Positions 45,029 through 57,570 of a stretch of DNA of 64,000 nucleotides are shown in pieces (position 1 is the stretch's first letter; every line of letters begins with the position of its first letter). This DNA comes from Lepidodermella squamata (Eukaryota > Gastrotricha), in NCBI GenBank assembly GCA_047495785.1, contig JBLDXI010000010.1:2480001-2544000 (forward strand), given 5' to 3'. A program made the translations under genes and the position numbers. The notes below the pieces were generated by a model. The model worked only from the letters and a program-made list of their open reading frames with translations, searched no databases and had not been told where the DNA came from.

Positions 45029-48000
45029 ATGTCGCAGTCTTCAGCCGGTAAGCAGCGACGGCGCGGGTCGTTGTCCGAATCTGCGGCAACGTCCTCGAAG
45101 CGCCTGTCGCACATGTCAGCGTCGAGTCTGGCCTTCGGCGGGCTGACGCTGTCGTCGCTGCCGCAGCACCGGCGAGCTTCTCGCGAACGCCTCACAGCGT
45201 CGACGAGTTTGCAGGCGAAAGGCTCCGAAAAAGCCCTCGCGCAACTGGCGGCGAGTAAGCTGCCCGCGTCCACCCTGGCCATCACTGATACTAACGTTGA
45301 TCCGGTCGAGGCGAGTCACCGACCAGGCCCGCAGGTCTCCGCGCACCCGGGTCGGTCATACTCGCGGCAAACGTCAGCGGTTAGTTCACTTCATTAATAT
45401 CAAGCCTTATCTAATGCAATTTAAAAGCTAACGCTAACTTGGTTCATTTGTTGGTTGGAAAAATCGTTTTTTAATCGCTCAATTTTTCAATGTGGCATGC
45501 ATAGCAGTTTAAAATAAAATAGAAAATTATATTTGAAATTCTTAATATATTCGAAAATATTCCATTGTAAATACTTGAATTCCTCAAAATTGATAGAATT
45601 CTAGAATGCATTTTTAGGAGAAATTTTGAATTGGAAAGTCACTTGATTCTTCAAAATTTATGACAAATTGATGTTCTCAAATTGGATAACCGAAATGGTT
45701 CAAAGGACTATATTACTGGGAAAAGAAGCTCGAATTATAAATTTTGATATGCTGAACTATGTTCTGATGTTGGAATACTTGAAAAATTTTCCAAAAATTT
45801 TTCAGCCTGCCGGTCACATGGACAAGAACAACAACAACAGCAACAACAGTGGCGTGTCGTCTCTCGGCCCGCCGCCGCCAGTTCTGCGGCCGGCGTCGTC
45901 GTACCGCCTACTGCGCGACTACTTCATCCAGCGGCAGAAGGTGGTCGTTCGGACAATGTACCTGATGCCGCAGGCGCCGGACGGCGGGTGGGGCTGGGTC
46001 GTAGTCATGGCCGCCTTCATGACGGCCGCCATTGTCGAAGGCATCGCCTTCTCGTTCGCGCCGATTCTCATTCACCTGACGACGGAAGCGCCACATCAAA
46101 TGCTGCAGATTCTATTCATGGGGTGAGTTGAACTACACAATTGCAGAGAAGAGTCATTTTTTTATAAACTCAAAACCAATAATTAAAGGAGTTTAAAGTG
46201 AGAGAAAATTGATGTGAATTCTGCAATTTTTGTGGCTAGACCTACGTACTTTTGAATGGATGCACAATTAACTTGCGAAAATATCAGCAAAATGCGGAAG
46301 TTGCCACGAAAGGGTCTATAAATTCGCCTCACTAAAATGAGGTTCCAGCGCTAAACTTTAGCATCTCAGTACTTTCGTTCTCTGATTTTAGTTTGCGATT
46401 TCCGCTTATTTGTTTGTTGATCAATAGATTCCTGATCAACTGAATCCCTCCCTGAACCTGTATTTTTATTGCAGCGACAGAGCGCCATGATGTTGGGTTC
46501 CAAGACGGTTGGGATCCGAAAAATCACTGATTTGTAAAATCGATATTGGCTCGGAATGCTCTGGCTGAACTCGTAAAATAATAAAAAAAATTGTCATTCT
46601 AGTGAAGGCGTAAAACTCGAAAAGCGATATTATGGGAAAATCTAGTGCTGGAACCCTAAATTTCACGAAATTAGTTTAAGATTTAAGATGCATAAGCTAT
46701 CGACGAATGTAAGATTTTCTTCAGAAAACAAATGGAGTAAACCCCAAATCGGATTTGAAAATCCCAAATTAACGTGAGAAGTCGAAATTTAGCTGCCAAC
46801 ACTCACTTTTTGTAGTTCTAAGTTTCATGTCGAAAGTTTTTGGATTGACATAAAACTTGATCCTCAATATATTGGAAAGGTATATATTTCTAGAGAAACT
46901 TTTCTTGCACAATTTTAAGCTAATTTCCCAAGTTTTCAGAACTCAGAACTATTTCCAGATTTATTGATTATGATCGCTAACATTGTTTATGGTTTTTTTT
47001 GCAGTGCGACGTTGATAGCGACGTACCTGTTGGTGTGCCCGGTGGCCATGTCGCTGGTGAACGCGTTCGGGTGCCGGCGCGTGCTGTTCGCCGGCTCGCT
47101 CATCTCGACGGTCGGCTTCCTGCTGCCCTACTACGTGTACGCATTCTCAGCCGGGGCGCCGATGCCGCCGGACGACGCGGCCCGCTACGGCAACGCCTCG
47201 GCGCCGCCACTCACGCAGCCCGTCGACTACACGCTGCTGGTGCTGTCGTATGGCGGCATCGCCGGCGTCGGCTTCGGCCTCATGTACATGGCCGCCCTCG
47301 TCGCCGTGTCCCAGTATTTCGAGCTGAACCGCGCCCTCGCCATGGGCATCGCGCTGTGCGGCTCCGGCGCCGGCACGCTAGTCCTGCCGCCCGTGCTGTC
47401 GCTGATTCTGGACGGGCGCGGCTTTGACGGTGCCGTCGCCACCCTAGCAGGTTAGTTATCTGTCATTTCCCACTGAATGGTAGACTCCTGTGGTGTTTTC
47501 GAAATTTGTGAAACGGAAAATTCCGATCGTTATTTCTCGGCTTTTCATGCATTATTTCCTCGATGATGCCACCGAAAACATTCCTCGCGATTATAGCAAA
47601 GAAATCACGCACTCCGCCTGTCTGGGCGGATTGGGCGATTTCGACTGGTTGGGTTAAATTTGAATGGAGTGGTCATTTTTCATGAGAAATTCGAAGGAAT
47701 TTAGACAGAGCTCAATGAGACTATGCGCGACAAAGTAGTATTTTTTCGTTTGCGGATTCATGCAGTGAAGTCACCTTGATTTTAAATTGAAAACATCGAA
47801 ATTTCCTTATTCTTTATGTTATTACATTGATAATCGATCAATAACTCCTCAAGGTTAGGATTCGCGTGTAGGAAACGGGTTTTTGTCTGAGCTTCAAACA
47901 AACGATATTAAATTCGACATCGACTGCACACCGGAGTAAAAAGTCGAATTTTTTGAGCAACAATCAAATGTGAATTGAACGGGAAAGTTTAAAGCCACAA

Positions 48001-51000
48001 GTTTTCATGGCCAAAAGTAAATAAGCAAGAAGAAGAACAAAAAGAACAAATATCGCTAAAGCTAGCTTAAATTCAATTTAAGAAATGACGGCTGACTTGT
48101 TGCGGTGGATGACCCAGATAGAGAGATTAGGTGAACAGTTGCGAGACGAAGAGCAGGCCAAATTACGTGTGGGCTCCGTGCGAGTTTGCAAGTACCCGAT
48201 TGATTATTTCGCCTTGGATTTTCTTGCCAATCTGCTGTATAGCAGATAGACTGCCATCGGGGACCGGAAATTTCATAACATTTTCTACGAGGTCACTGGC
48301 CATTCTTGGGGGCCCATCTCCCTTTCTTCTACACCTTGCAAGTTTCAGCTTGGGGTCGAGCACTCCCATGGTCTTGACAACGATTGGAGCATTAGCTCAG
48401 TCTCAGCGATTTGAGCCATCGAAACCAGTCGACAGACGCATCAGAATCGCCACCGCCAGGCTTGCATTGCAAGTAGCCGTAGTATAAGAATACAGACCGT
48501 GTCAAAATGACGGTGAGCTGCAGGTCAGCACCCGGCGATCGCGCCGATTCGATATCAGATGATACACGCCAGAGAACAACCCGGCTAGAAAATATTCCAT
48601 GTGAAAGAATATTATCAGTTAACAAAGCCTATTCCAATAAATAATGGAATTATTAGCCATGTTAAATTTTTTTAGTATTACTCGCGGGATGTTGTCGACA
48701 ATGTCCAACTTCAAACTAGCGACTAGCCTTATAAACAATTTGGAATCCAATCACTCATTGATTACTAAATTTGTCTGCAATGTTTCGCAAGTCGCTTGCC
48801 GAAACTTCGTTTTTTCAACATTTGAAGATTCATAAAAATGACAAATGACAAAAACACTAATTACCATGTTCTCGTTTTTCTTTTAGGTCTGACTGCGAAT
48901 GGCATGGCAGCGGCGTTGCTGCTACGGCCCGTCAAAAACTCGTCGGCCCCGCGGCGGCGGCCTCGCACGAAAAACGCGCTCGACCGCGTGCGCGAGATCC
49001 AGCGCGAAGTCGCCGGGCTGCCGCCCCGCGCCGACTCGGACGCGTCGCTCGCCTCGCGCGAGGAGGCGCTCGAAAAGTGCCGCCAGATGCGCCTCAAAGC
49101 ACTGCAGTCCGAGTCGACGGCCGGTTCGCTGGCGCAGTCCCGCTCGGATCTCGCGTCGATCGCCCCGAGTGAACTCGTCGAGAACCCGAAACTGCGAGCC
49201 CCGTCTGCGCCGCCAGCCGTCAACCCGGACGACGACCCGAGCCCGACGCCGCCCCCGGCCATCTTAGTCAACCCGGCTGACTCGGTGCCCAAGTCGGCGG
49301 CGGCGGACGACAACAACCCGCCGACGGAACCCGGGTCGCCGAACCCGGTGTCGAACGACGAGCCGTCGTCGTCGGACGCGGCGCAGGAGTCGATCACGCG
49401 GTTCAAGGCGCAGCTCATGAACATGCCGATGAACCCGAACTTCGCCGCGCGGCAGCACTCGCGCTCGGAGCGCTCGTCGTCGAACGCCTCGCCGCGTTCC
49501 GGTTCGGTGGCGTCCGTGCAGCCGACCGTGAAATCGCGGGCGCAGATGCGGCAGCAAATTGCCGATTCGGCGAATAAACAACGCCAGTTCAAGGTATGTT
49601 TCAGATGGACATTTTCGTCGACAGCAATATCCGATTTGTTTTCATTCATTCATCATAATCTCAGGTCCAGTTGATCCGAGAAATCGTAAATATACTTTTA
49701 TTTTCCTCTTTTCAATGTTGTGTTACGCTTGTGGTCCCTAGACAATTTAGTTGTTGCAATTTAGTTGCTGCGATTCTTGAGAGGGTATTTTTAGAATGCA
49801 CAAATTAGAACCCTTGTTTTAGCGGGGAGGATGCATTTCGACTTGGCAAGTTCACAATTCCGTCGATTTGATGAATTTCCATGTCTTCGTCAGAGGAATA
49901 CTGCGCTTCAATGTTGCCTAATAGAATCCGAATCCCAAATTATTCCGTTTGTTCTCAAAATAAAATCAACTTTAAAGCGATGGATGCTTTGCAATCGAAG
50001 AAATCGAAATCTTAGCTAATTCGTGTGATAGATCTGACTTCATAGGCGTTTCAAGGTGCCGTCAACTAACCATTTTGTATTTTTGGCTTTTTTTACTTGA
50101 AAGTCGATGAAACTCTAGCCTGGATATATCTTTATTAGAAAAGCTAGCACGAATGAAACATAGGAATCATGCGAATAGCGAATATGTCTCTAGAATGCGA
50201 CTAGGACAGGATTTACGGTTCATTTTAATTTATGCGAAATCCAAAGTTGATTGAGAACTTCTTAGTTTTTCAAATCGCCAAATTTATTGGCTTATGGAAT
50301 TTTTCAATGGAGAAGAACGAGGATAATGCCAGTTAATAGCTACGGGAATGATCTTGGAACATCTTGGAACTGAACCAAATGTGAAATTCCGTAGATTTTC
50401 GAGCTTGGTTATTTTTAAGTTTGAGGCACGCTAGATTTGATAGACCAAGTAACGCTTGATTGAACGTGATTGCAATTTTCTTCATCATTAACCATCTCGT
50501 GTTATCTTTTTCAACTTCGTTTCTCTATGTTGAAGTATTTTTCAGAAATATTTTGATGTGCTTTCGATAATAGCATATATTTGATGAAATTTTTGAATGT
50601 CATGATAGGTGACGCGGAATGCGGTGCCGAATGCGAAATCGCTGGGCGGCTCGCGGTCGAACTCGATCAGCCGCGGCAAGGCGACGCCGGTGACGGTGCC
50701 GGGCGCGGCGTCGGCGGCCGACCTGTCGCGCCCGCTCTACCGCATCGACATCATGTACGGCCGGTCGATCACGCACCTGCCGCGCTGCCAGAGCGAGGCC
50801 AACATCGAGGAGTACCGCGCCGGCGCCATTCAGGTGCCGCGTGACCCGCCGCCGCTCAACTCGCTGCAGTCACAGTCTCTACTGCCAGGTTTGTCGTAAC
50901 TGCTGCAACAGTAGTACAGTGAACGTTGTCTAAACCGGGCAATTTCGTGTGGCTCCATCCGAAAGTGTCGACTTCACATATTAATTTTATGGTCCAAATC

Positions 51001-53414
51001 GGACTGGTGGTATAAACCAGTGGTTTAGGCTTGAAAAAAGTCAATTGGAGAAAATGCAGGCACCTGACTGACATGAGACATCTGGAAAAATTGTGCGGAG
51101 AACCCCGAATTCAGCCCGAATTCACTGAAATCTAGTGCTAAAGCCCTGAATTTACACTCAAAACTATTGAATACAATTTTTTCTGTGAATTTGTTTCAGG
51201 CGACGTAGAATCTGGCGGGAAATCGCGTGGCGGCAAGTCGTCGGGCTGCGTCGACGCCGTGCACCGCGCCCTGCTGCGCGTCGTGCCCAAGCCGCTGCTG
51301 GACCCGCTGCGCCAGGTGATCGACCCGGCGCTGTTCACCGACTCGGCGTTCATCCGCATGGCGCTCGGCTCGGCCCTGTGCATGATGGCTGTACCCCTGC
51401 CGTACTTCGTACTACCCTGGCGCGCGCTCGTGCTGCAACCGCAGCGGCTCGACGAAGACCCGACGTCGCCGCTGCTCGCGTCGTGCCTCATCTCGATCAT
51501 CGGCGGCGCGTCGATGGCGGGTCGGCTCGTGTCCGGCTTCGTCGCCGACCTGCCCAACATGAACGTGCTGCTGCTGCACAACATGGCGCTGCTGGTGACG
51601 ACGGTGGCGACGTTCATGGCGCACATGGCGAACCAGTACGCGGCGCTGTGCGTCTACGCCGGCATCTTCGGCTTCTGCTACGCCTTCCACATGGCCCTCG
51701 CGTCGACCGTGCTCGGCGAGGCGGTCGGCGTCGAGCGCCTCACCTCCGCCTTCGGCCTCGTCACCATCTTCCGCGGCCTCGCGCCCCTCTGCACCATCCC
51801 GCTGTTGACGCTTCTACTAGGCGAGGTGAGTCCTATTGATCGGTCATTGATTGATCACTTACACTCTAGATTTTGTTAAAATTATGCGCTCGTGCGCGAT
51901 GATGTCGAAATGAGCAGTTAGATTTTGTTTGAGATTTTTGCGCATTTTGTTGCATTTCCTGCTCTTGTTTCGCTGTTGTTCGTCCATTCGACGTTTTATT
52001 TGGCAGCGAGACTGCGGCATACGGGCTTTTATTTTCAAGAATAATATATCAAGAATAAGTTCACAGCAATTCAGCATTCAACCACCAATATTGAGTGAAT
52101 ATTGACACAAATCTCGTCCTTTGTAGTAATGAGGGCCTCTTCCTGGGCAACTCGGTTGCTCTTTTAATGGAGCTTGAACTCCATAGCTACTCAGCTGTAC
52201 TACTTCGCCAACCTTAATAAGCTTGTCGTCAGAATCGTCACCAGTTGTTCTGCTGAGATATCAGGTGTTATCGACCCTTGGTAACAATTTGGAAAAAAAA
52301 TGGAGAAAACAACTTGTGCATTTTTACACATCCAAAAGCTATTTACATGCATACAGCCGAAAGTGTCTAAAATTACCCAGTAGTTCGAAATGAAATGATG
52401 TAGCTAGAGAACCAAATTGATAGGATTGAGTCGATTTTCTAGCAAAGAATGTTGAACATTTCTTTAATTTCGATTTGATAATGATAAGCCCATTAGTCAA
52501 CACCATTACCGATATGAGTCAGGTTTCGAGTCGCCTTAATAGCGAAAAAGTTCTTTCTGCGGAGCAAGTAGTAACAGGCAAAGTGCACGAGATGTGAAAC
52601 AGAACAGCCAGATCCGGGGGAAGGCGTTATCTGCACGACAATTCATGACAGTTTTCGGCAAATCTCTCATGGCAATTTTAGAACAAAAACCTTACCAACG
52701 ATGGAATTCAGCTTTGACATCAAATCGTGAAACCTGGTGACCGTTTTCAGGATCTTTCAAAATTCAAAAGTGTGACCAGTCGCGAATTCATCGAACATTT
52801 TCAGTTGATAAAAACAGAGCCGACCTTTTTTTTTTATTTATTTATAGCATATTTTCGGCACCGCACAGATGTCAACAGTGGTGGCCTAGACCTCTAACCA
52901 GCTAATTGCGTGGCTTTTTAGTTCTCGCAACTATGAAAATAACTGAACCCGATAGAAAATGCGCGACTTTTTGAAGTTACATCGTTATTAATTTTGGTTT
53001 GAATTGTCAAACTAAGCCTTAATTTCATCATTTTTTCATCAGGCGAGCTACTGCGTGGCAGAGAAAGACCTGGGCCAGCCGCTGCTGTGCCGCCCGCTGC
53101 CGGCCAACTCGATGCCGCGCGCGCCGAACTCGGCCGACAAGACGTGGTGGGCGCTGGTGCCGCACCCGCCCGCCAACGCCGAGACGCTCGCCAACCTCTC
53201 CGACCCGGCCAGCATCACGAACGGCTACCGGCGCGTGCTGTGGCTCAGCGGCTCGCTGCTCTTCGTCGCGTCGGCGCTGTTCGCGTCGCTGCACCTGCGC
53301 CCGGGCGGCGGTCTCACGGCGACGGGTAACCCGCCGGCGACCACGCGCCAGAAATCGGCCTCGCAGTCGACGACGCAATCGACCGTGGCGAGTTCACGAC
53401 CGGCAGCTGCGTGA
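45029..53414 (+). CDS. Monocarboxylate-transporter-like protein (SLC16/MCT family)
   Basis: A major-facilitator-superfamily transporter of the SLC16 group; members carry lactate, pyruvate, other monocarboxylates, thyroid hormone or amino acids, and the substrate here is unknown. Seven exons with GT-AG borders and consistent phases: 45029-45379, 45806-46122, 47005-47450, 48887-49593, 50609-50888, 51200-51825, 53043-53414; 1032 residues, about twice a typical MCT. The MCT signature DGGWGWVV is at 176-183. Six membrane segments follow in exons 2-4, then a hydrophilic Ser/Pro/Arg-rich loop of about 340 residues (exons 4-5), then five membrane segments in exon 6 and one in exon 7. The N-terminal 170 residues are also hydrophilic. 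Exons are very GC-rich while introns are AT-rich. The exon 1 to 2 join rests on frame and splice sites only and is the weakest part. Confidence 0.88.
47451..48886. other. Largest intron of the SLC16-like gene, with an unexplained open stretch
   Basis: 1436-bp intron. At 48130-48490 both strands are open (118 codons plus, 68 codons minus) and less AT-rich than the rest of the intron. The minus-strand frame reads like ordinary protein, but I do not recognise it. It may be a relic of a mobile element or gene fragment. Confidence 0.35.
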
Positions 53415-54011
53415 CGTGTCAAACGGCGTGATGACAAAAATTGAATATTTTTTTGTTTCTGCTCGAATTTTTTGTGGTGACTAAACTGCTACAACAAACT
53501 GCCGCCTCAAATATTATTGATTGAAATTGCTCCCTTGACGTGTGAATTTTTTTTCGAGAGGTTTTCCTTATGTTGTTTTGTTTCAAAGTAATAATAATGA
53601 TAATAATGACGAAAGGTGCGAAATTTTCTTGGTAAACTAAAATAATTATTATTGGCGTGTTGTAAGTGTCTCCGATGAAATGAAGCCATGTGAGTGCGAG
53701 TTATTCATACCTACGTTGACCATCGCTGCTCATCATGCAACTTTCTTCCGCTGCCGTCTCTGTGCCAGTTTGTCTCCTCCTCCTCCTTCTTCTTCTTTTT
53801 TGTAGCTTTCGTTCGTTCGATCGCCCCCGGCTGTAAATAACTACCCGACTGTACGGCAAACCTGACTTGCAACTTGAATGTGCGAGATGATGAGAATGAA
53901 TGTCTATATATTTACCGGCTTTATGTTTCTTATGTATTGTCCGTGCCTTGCTCGAGGCACCTTTCAAAAACCTATTGAAAAAGCGCTGATAACGAGATGG
54001 TGACGATAATG

Positions 54012-54017
54012 AATAAA
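54012..54017 (+). promoter_or_regulatory. Possible poly(A) signal of the SLC16-like gene
   Basis: AATAAA about 600 bp after the stop codon, before the end of the converging POLR1C gene. Confidence 0.45.
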
Positions 54018-54220
54018 AATATCAAAAATTGCAACTTGTGGCATTTTTCATAATTTCTTTGTTTGCCAATTGCAAATTGTTGAATCACGGACACAGAGTC
54101 GAAATTTTGGCATTATTTGAGCAAGAATCGGGTTACAGCTTCGTGGCTTGGTAACCAAGCAGGTAAGTGCAAAGCGTTAACAGTTGTTACGAAGAAGAAA
54201 AATATGGCTGAATTCATCTT

Positions 54221-54226
54221 TTTATT
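54221..54226 (-). promoter_or_regulatory. Poly(A) signal of POLR1C
   Basis: AATAAA on the minus strand, about 60 bp after the stop codon. Confidence 0.6.
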
Positions 54227-54286
54227 TGATTTTTTCAAAGCTGTAACAAAACAGGAATGATAATTGGCACAATATTGCGTCGTCAA

Positions 54287-55575
54287 TCACTTTTTCTTAG
54301 CGCCAACGGATGGCCTTCCGCGAGCCTTTTGCTCCGACTTTTGAGCTTGCTTAATCGCACCAAGAACAGTCTGGCATTTCGCCATCAAAATTTTGATAGA
54401 TTCCACCATCAGGACATTTGGTGGTAAGGCGCCAGTTGACTCGATCGAAACTGACGAAACAAAATAATTCAAAAATGAACTCACTGAAACTCGCTGAAAG
54501 CCTTACATAAAAAGTAATCCTTCCTCTTGGTCATTCTCACTAAATCTCGCAGTTCATCGTGGCGGAAAACCTCCCGGCTTCCAGTATCCAGCCGCGCATT
54601 TGCAACTTCAGCCTTCCGATCATCGCCATGACCCGTCACCTCGATGACACCATCAGAGAAGCAGGCCGCTAATTTATCAGCCAGTGAACCAGTTACTTCC
54701 TGCAGCAGTTCGATTTCGGGTAGCAAGCGGTAAGTTGCGGTGGCGACTGGTGAAAATTTGGCATGATCTTTGCCAAGACCTTTAACGCAATGCACTTTTA
54801 GATCGATCTCGTGACCGGGCCGCATTTTCGCAATTAAAATGTTATCCTCGACAACACGAGGCGTTGCGTCGCCACTGAACAGCTCAGCTTGATTGCCAAT
54901 CGGCTTCCACGTCAAATTACCGCTGTACACCTTGTGGTCAAGGTACAACTCGTCAGGATCTGTTGATTTAGGCGGGGCGGCCGGGTTTTTCTTGCAGCGA
55001 ACTTTCAACTTGAACACGAGATGCTCGTTCGGTTTCGTTTCTAACGGATCTGCTTTTGGATCGTCATTTTCTGTCTTGAAGTCGAACTTGCGAGGGTCTG
55101 CGCGGATTGGAATTAAGCCGAGACGATGAGCAAGAACCTCGTCTTGAATAATAGATGTGTTGTTTTTGATAAATACTTTCTCGATGGCCATCGTCGGGAC
55201 ATCGGCAAGCAAAATGCGGCGGAAGGCGTTTGCCAGAGACGGATGGCATCCTGAAAGATCAAATTCACAGTCCAGGCCCTCTAAACGAGTGATCTTAATC
55301 TCCAGCTCCTAAATTTCCAATAACAGATTACGAAATTTCGCTCCAACAATTTAGGCCAAACCTTTTTGAATTTATCCAAATCTAGTGCATCATCGATGCC
55401 TCGGAAGGTACCAGGAAACATAATATCGTGGGGCTGAAATATTCGGTAAAACGCCCGGTTATTATGATGCTTAAAACACATCGCTACTCACGTTTTCGAC
55501 GTAATGCTCCTTAATCGTGGCATATTTGCGAAATATATCTGAGCCCCAAGCTTCTGATCCTTCATCTTCGCTCAT
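54287..55575 (-). CDS. POLR1C: DNA-directed RNA polymerases I and III subunit RPAC1
   Basis: The alpha-like subunit shared by RNA polymerases I and III (AC40); it pairs with RPAC2 to start polymerase assembly. Four exons: 55492-55575, 55362-55433, 54507-55308, 54287-54450; in frame, 373 residues against about 346 in human. Family signatures: FPG.F.G.DDA.D in exon 2; LANAFRRILLADVPT, NNTSI.QDE.LAHRLGLIPI, then GNQAELF, HCVKGLGKDHAKFSPVATA.YRLLP and NARLD in exon 3; and the split motif FSIESTG rebuilt across a 56-bp last intron. The C terminus adds a short basic tail ending in three Lys. The start Met lies 8 bp after an acceptor-like AG. As an RNA polymerase III subunit it would transcribe the tRNA array, but its nearness is probably chance. 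Confidence 0.95.
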
Positions 55576-56420
55576 TGTTGTTTCTAGAACAAAGTAAGTT
55601 TGAATTAAATTTAAGAGTAAACGTGTTAATTTGAAGTCGACAGATGTCCTATAGATCAATCAATCACGTCAATAATCATACACAAGCCAAAGACGGTTGG
55701 AGGAGTCCTGCTCGCCGGCCATGTTCATTTCAAGCTTGAAGGTCAAAGTCATAGCCAAACTAAGTGAGTAGGAAGGGTAATGTATGAGAGCCCTTGAAGT
55801 GGATGAATCCGGGCTGGCACTCAAGAGTGCAAACTTGACCAGCCGTATCCCCAGGTCAATAGCTCGGGGCGACCATCTAAATTTATCCTTCTACCCTCGC
55901 ACAGAGCACAGTGGCGCAACTCTTCTGAGTGTAAAGCCGCTGAGCAAGAAAAGCAATAAAACCTCTTAGTAGTGAGGTTATTTACAATCGAAAATCCAAT
56001 AAAATTTTATTGCTTTTCATGCGGACAGTCTCATATTTCATATGTAACGCGTCTACAACCCACCAAGGGAAACAGCGCAAAGCGCAAAACACTGTTAAGC
56101 TTTGACGTTTCTGCTTGGATAGCACGTGGAAAATTCAAAAAGAACCAAACTGGGAAAAATTAGCGCGCTCAAGTTTTTCACAATATTAAAGATATATAAC
56201 GCATTGAGCTCACAACATAAAATTTAAAATTAAATTAAATTAAAATTTTATTTAGAGTCCCTGGTAACGCTTGGCAACTCGACGCTAGTGGCGGCGGGTC
56301 CATATTTCTTCAAGTTGCGACGTGTTTTCTGTGAGCCTCTCCGACATCTAGTTGATTGCGACTACTTTTCCCCATCTAACAATTGCCATTCTGTATTATA
56401 GATATTAAAACACTGTGAAC
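55576..56420. other. Intergenic, between divergent POLR1C and RSPH9
   Basis: 845 bp with both promoters expected. It contains a 14-bp perfect inverted repeat (55948-55961 with 56005-56018). The frames of 61-63 codons here resemble no known protein. Confidence 0.55.
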
Positions 56421-57278
56421 ATGGGTATGCTAGATTATGAAGACATCACTTCCAGCGTGGACAACTTTGGAACGGCTGGAATTGTGCTGTCGCCTGAACA
56501 AAAAGCAGCTCTGCAATCATCGCTTATTCTTCTGAAAGATCAAAATAAATTCTCCAATTTGTATCTTTGGGGTAGAATTTCCGGCGTCTCTGATGACTAC
56601 TTTATTGCGGTCGGTTGTGGAAAAAATGAATTCGCCGAGAAGAAATTCTTCTACGTTAAGTCGCGAGAAGAAAAGGAGCTGCTAATGCGCTGGAAACTTT
56701 TGACTCCCGCTACAGACGTTGATCGGAACAAATTCAAGTATATTTTCGGCAGATTCACTGGAGATCCTTCTCATGAATTCGAATACACTGAAATCGTCAA
56801 AACAGGTCAAGGCGACGATGCTCAAGAAGAGGAGCAAACCATGCAGTTGAAAGAGGAGAATCGCCTGGCTGTGGCGATTGAGACGATCAATCGAGAAGCC
56901 GTAATTGTTCCCATTGGGGCGTTTATCCGGACTCCAACTGGTCAGGTCGTCAAAAACCGCAGCTGGGAAGGATTACCTGTGGCTGAAGCGGCTAAATTGA
57001 GTTCGTATTTCCATTTCCGCGAGGCAATTAACCTTGTTCGCAAGAACCCGATTGAGCGCGCCAACCTGGACAAAGCGACACACTTCATGGACACGATTGA
57101 AGATGACGTGCCAAAGGGCAAATGGAGCCTGCAATTCGAGCGCGGCAGTGCTATGTGCATTCTGAAAAATTTGGAATGGCCTGGCTACGTATTCTATCAC
57201 CAACCAGCTTCACGAAAGTTCGGCTCGCTTTACTGGGGAACTGGCGAGCGCAACATGGATCTCCCATTCATGCTCTAA
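56421..57278 (+). CDS. RSPH9: Radial spoke head protein 9
   Basis: A component of the radial spoke head that links outer doublets to the central pair in 9+2 motile axonemes; loss in humans causes ciliary dyskinesia. A single exon of 285 residues, close to the human length (276). Recognised by FWGRI-like LYLWGRISG near 50, GDPSHEFEYTE, QLKEENRL, PTGQVVKNR.WEGL, the near-invariant KLSSYFHFREA, DFMD-like HFMDTIEDDVPKG, and the C-terminal GTGERNMDLPFML. I take the ATG at 56421, not an in-frame GTG six bases earlier. Its presence argues that the organism has motile cilia or flagellated sperm. Confidence 0.96.
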   Translation: MGMLDYEDITSSVDNFGTAGIVLSPEQKAALQSSLILLKDQNKFSNLYLWGRISGVSDDYFIAVGCGKNEFAEKKFFYVKSREEKELLMRWKLLTPATDVDRNKFKYIFGRFTGDPSHEFEYTEIVKTGQGDDAQEEEQTMQLKEENRLAVAIETINREAVIVPIGAFIRTPTGQVVKNRSWEGLPVAEAAKLSSYFHFREAINLVRKNPIERANLDKATHFMDTIEDDVPKGKWSLQFERGSAMCILKNLEWPGYVFYHQPASRKFGSLYWGTGERNMDLPFML

Positions 57279-57419
57279 CTGCTAGATTTTAGTCTCCATA
57301 GGAAAAAATCGTTAAAATTTGAAAACGCATTGATTTCAATGAATCGATAGTTCGTCACGGCATCTCTTTGATTAATTCGTCAATGTGATATGTATGAGCA
57401 TTCATATTAACCTCGATGA

Positions 57420-57425
57420 AATAAA
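57420..57425 (+). promoter_or_regulatory. Poly(A) signal of RSPH9
   Basis: AATAAA 142 bp after the stop codon. Confidence 0.55.
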
Positions 57426-57477
57426 ATGAAACGCTTTATCGGAAATGATTCCTTCATGGTAGCAGACAAAAGCGGGT

Positions 57478-57483
57478 TTTATT
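57478..57483 (-). promoter_or_regulatory. Poly(A) signal of the SIVA1-like gene
   Basis: AATAAA on the minus strand about 90 bp after the stop codon, converging on the RSPH9 signal. Confidence 0.55.
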
Positions 57484-57570
57484 ACCGGTCATAGAAGTTT
57501 ATACAAAAATGAGTGAGAAACTGAACATGATAAAATTGTCAAATGTTGTCAATCGTCAAATCGATCGCAG

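Larger units (their letters stand above)
53415..54286. other. Converging 3' regions of the SLC16-like gene and POLR1C
   Basis: Untranslated tail of the transporter gene and the end of POLR1C. It has pyrimidine-rich runs near 53775-53805 and an AATAAA on each strand; no gene seen. Confidence 0.6.

Noticed and set aside
45668-45805. N-terminal extension of the SLC16-like exon 2 to 45668
   Set aside because: AT-rich sequence ends in a clear acceptor at 45804-45805; it is intron read-through.
48861-49649. 262-codon minus-strand frame opposite SLC16-like exon 4
   Set aside because: Shadow of a GC-rich exon; no splice sites or family similarity.
53775-53810. Pyrimidine-rich run as a microsatellite of interest
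   Set aside because: Short and imperfect; common in untranslated regions.
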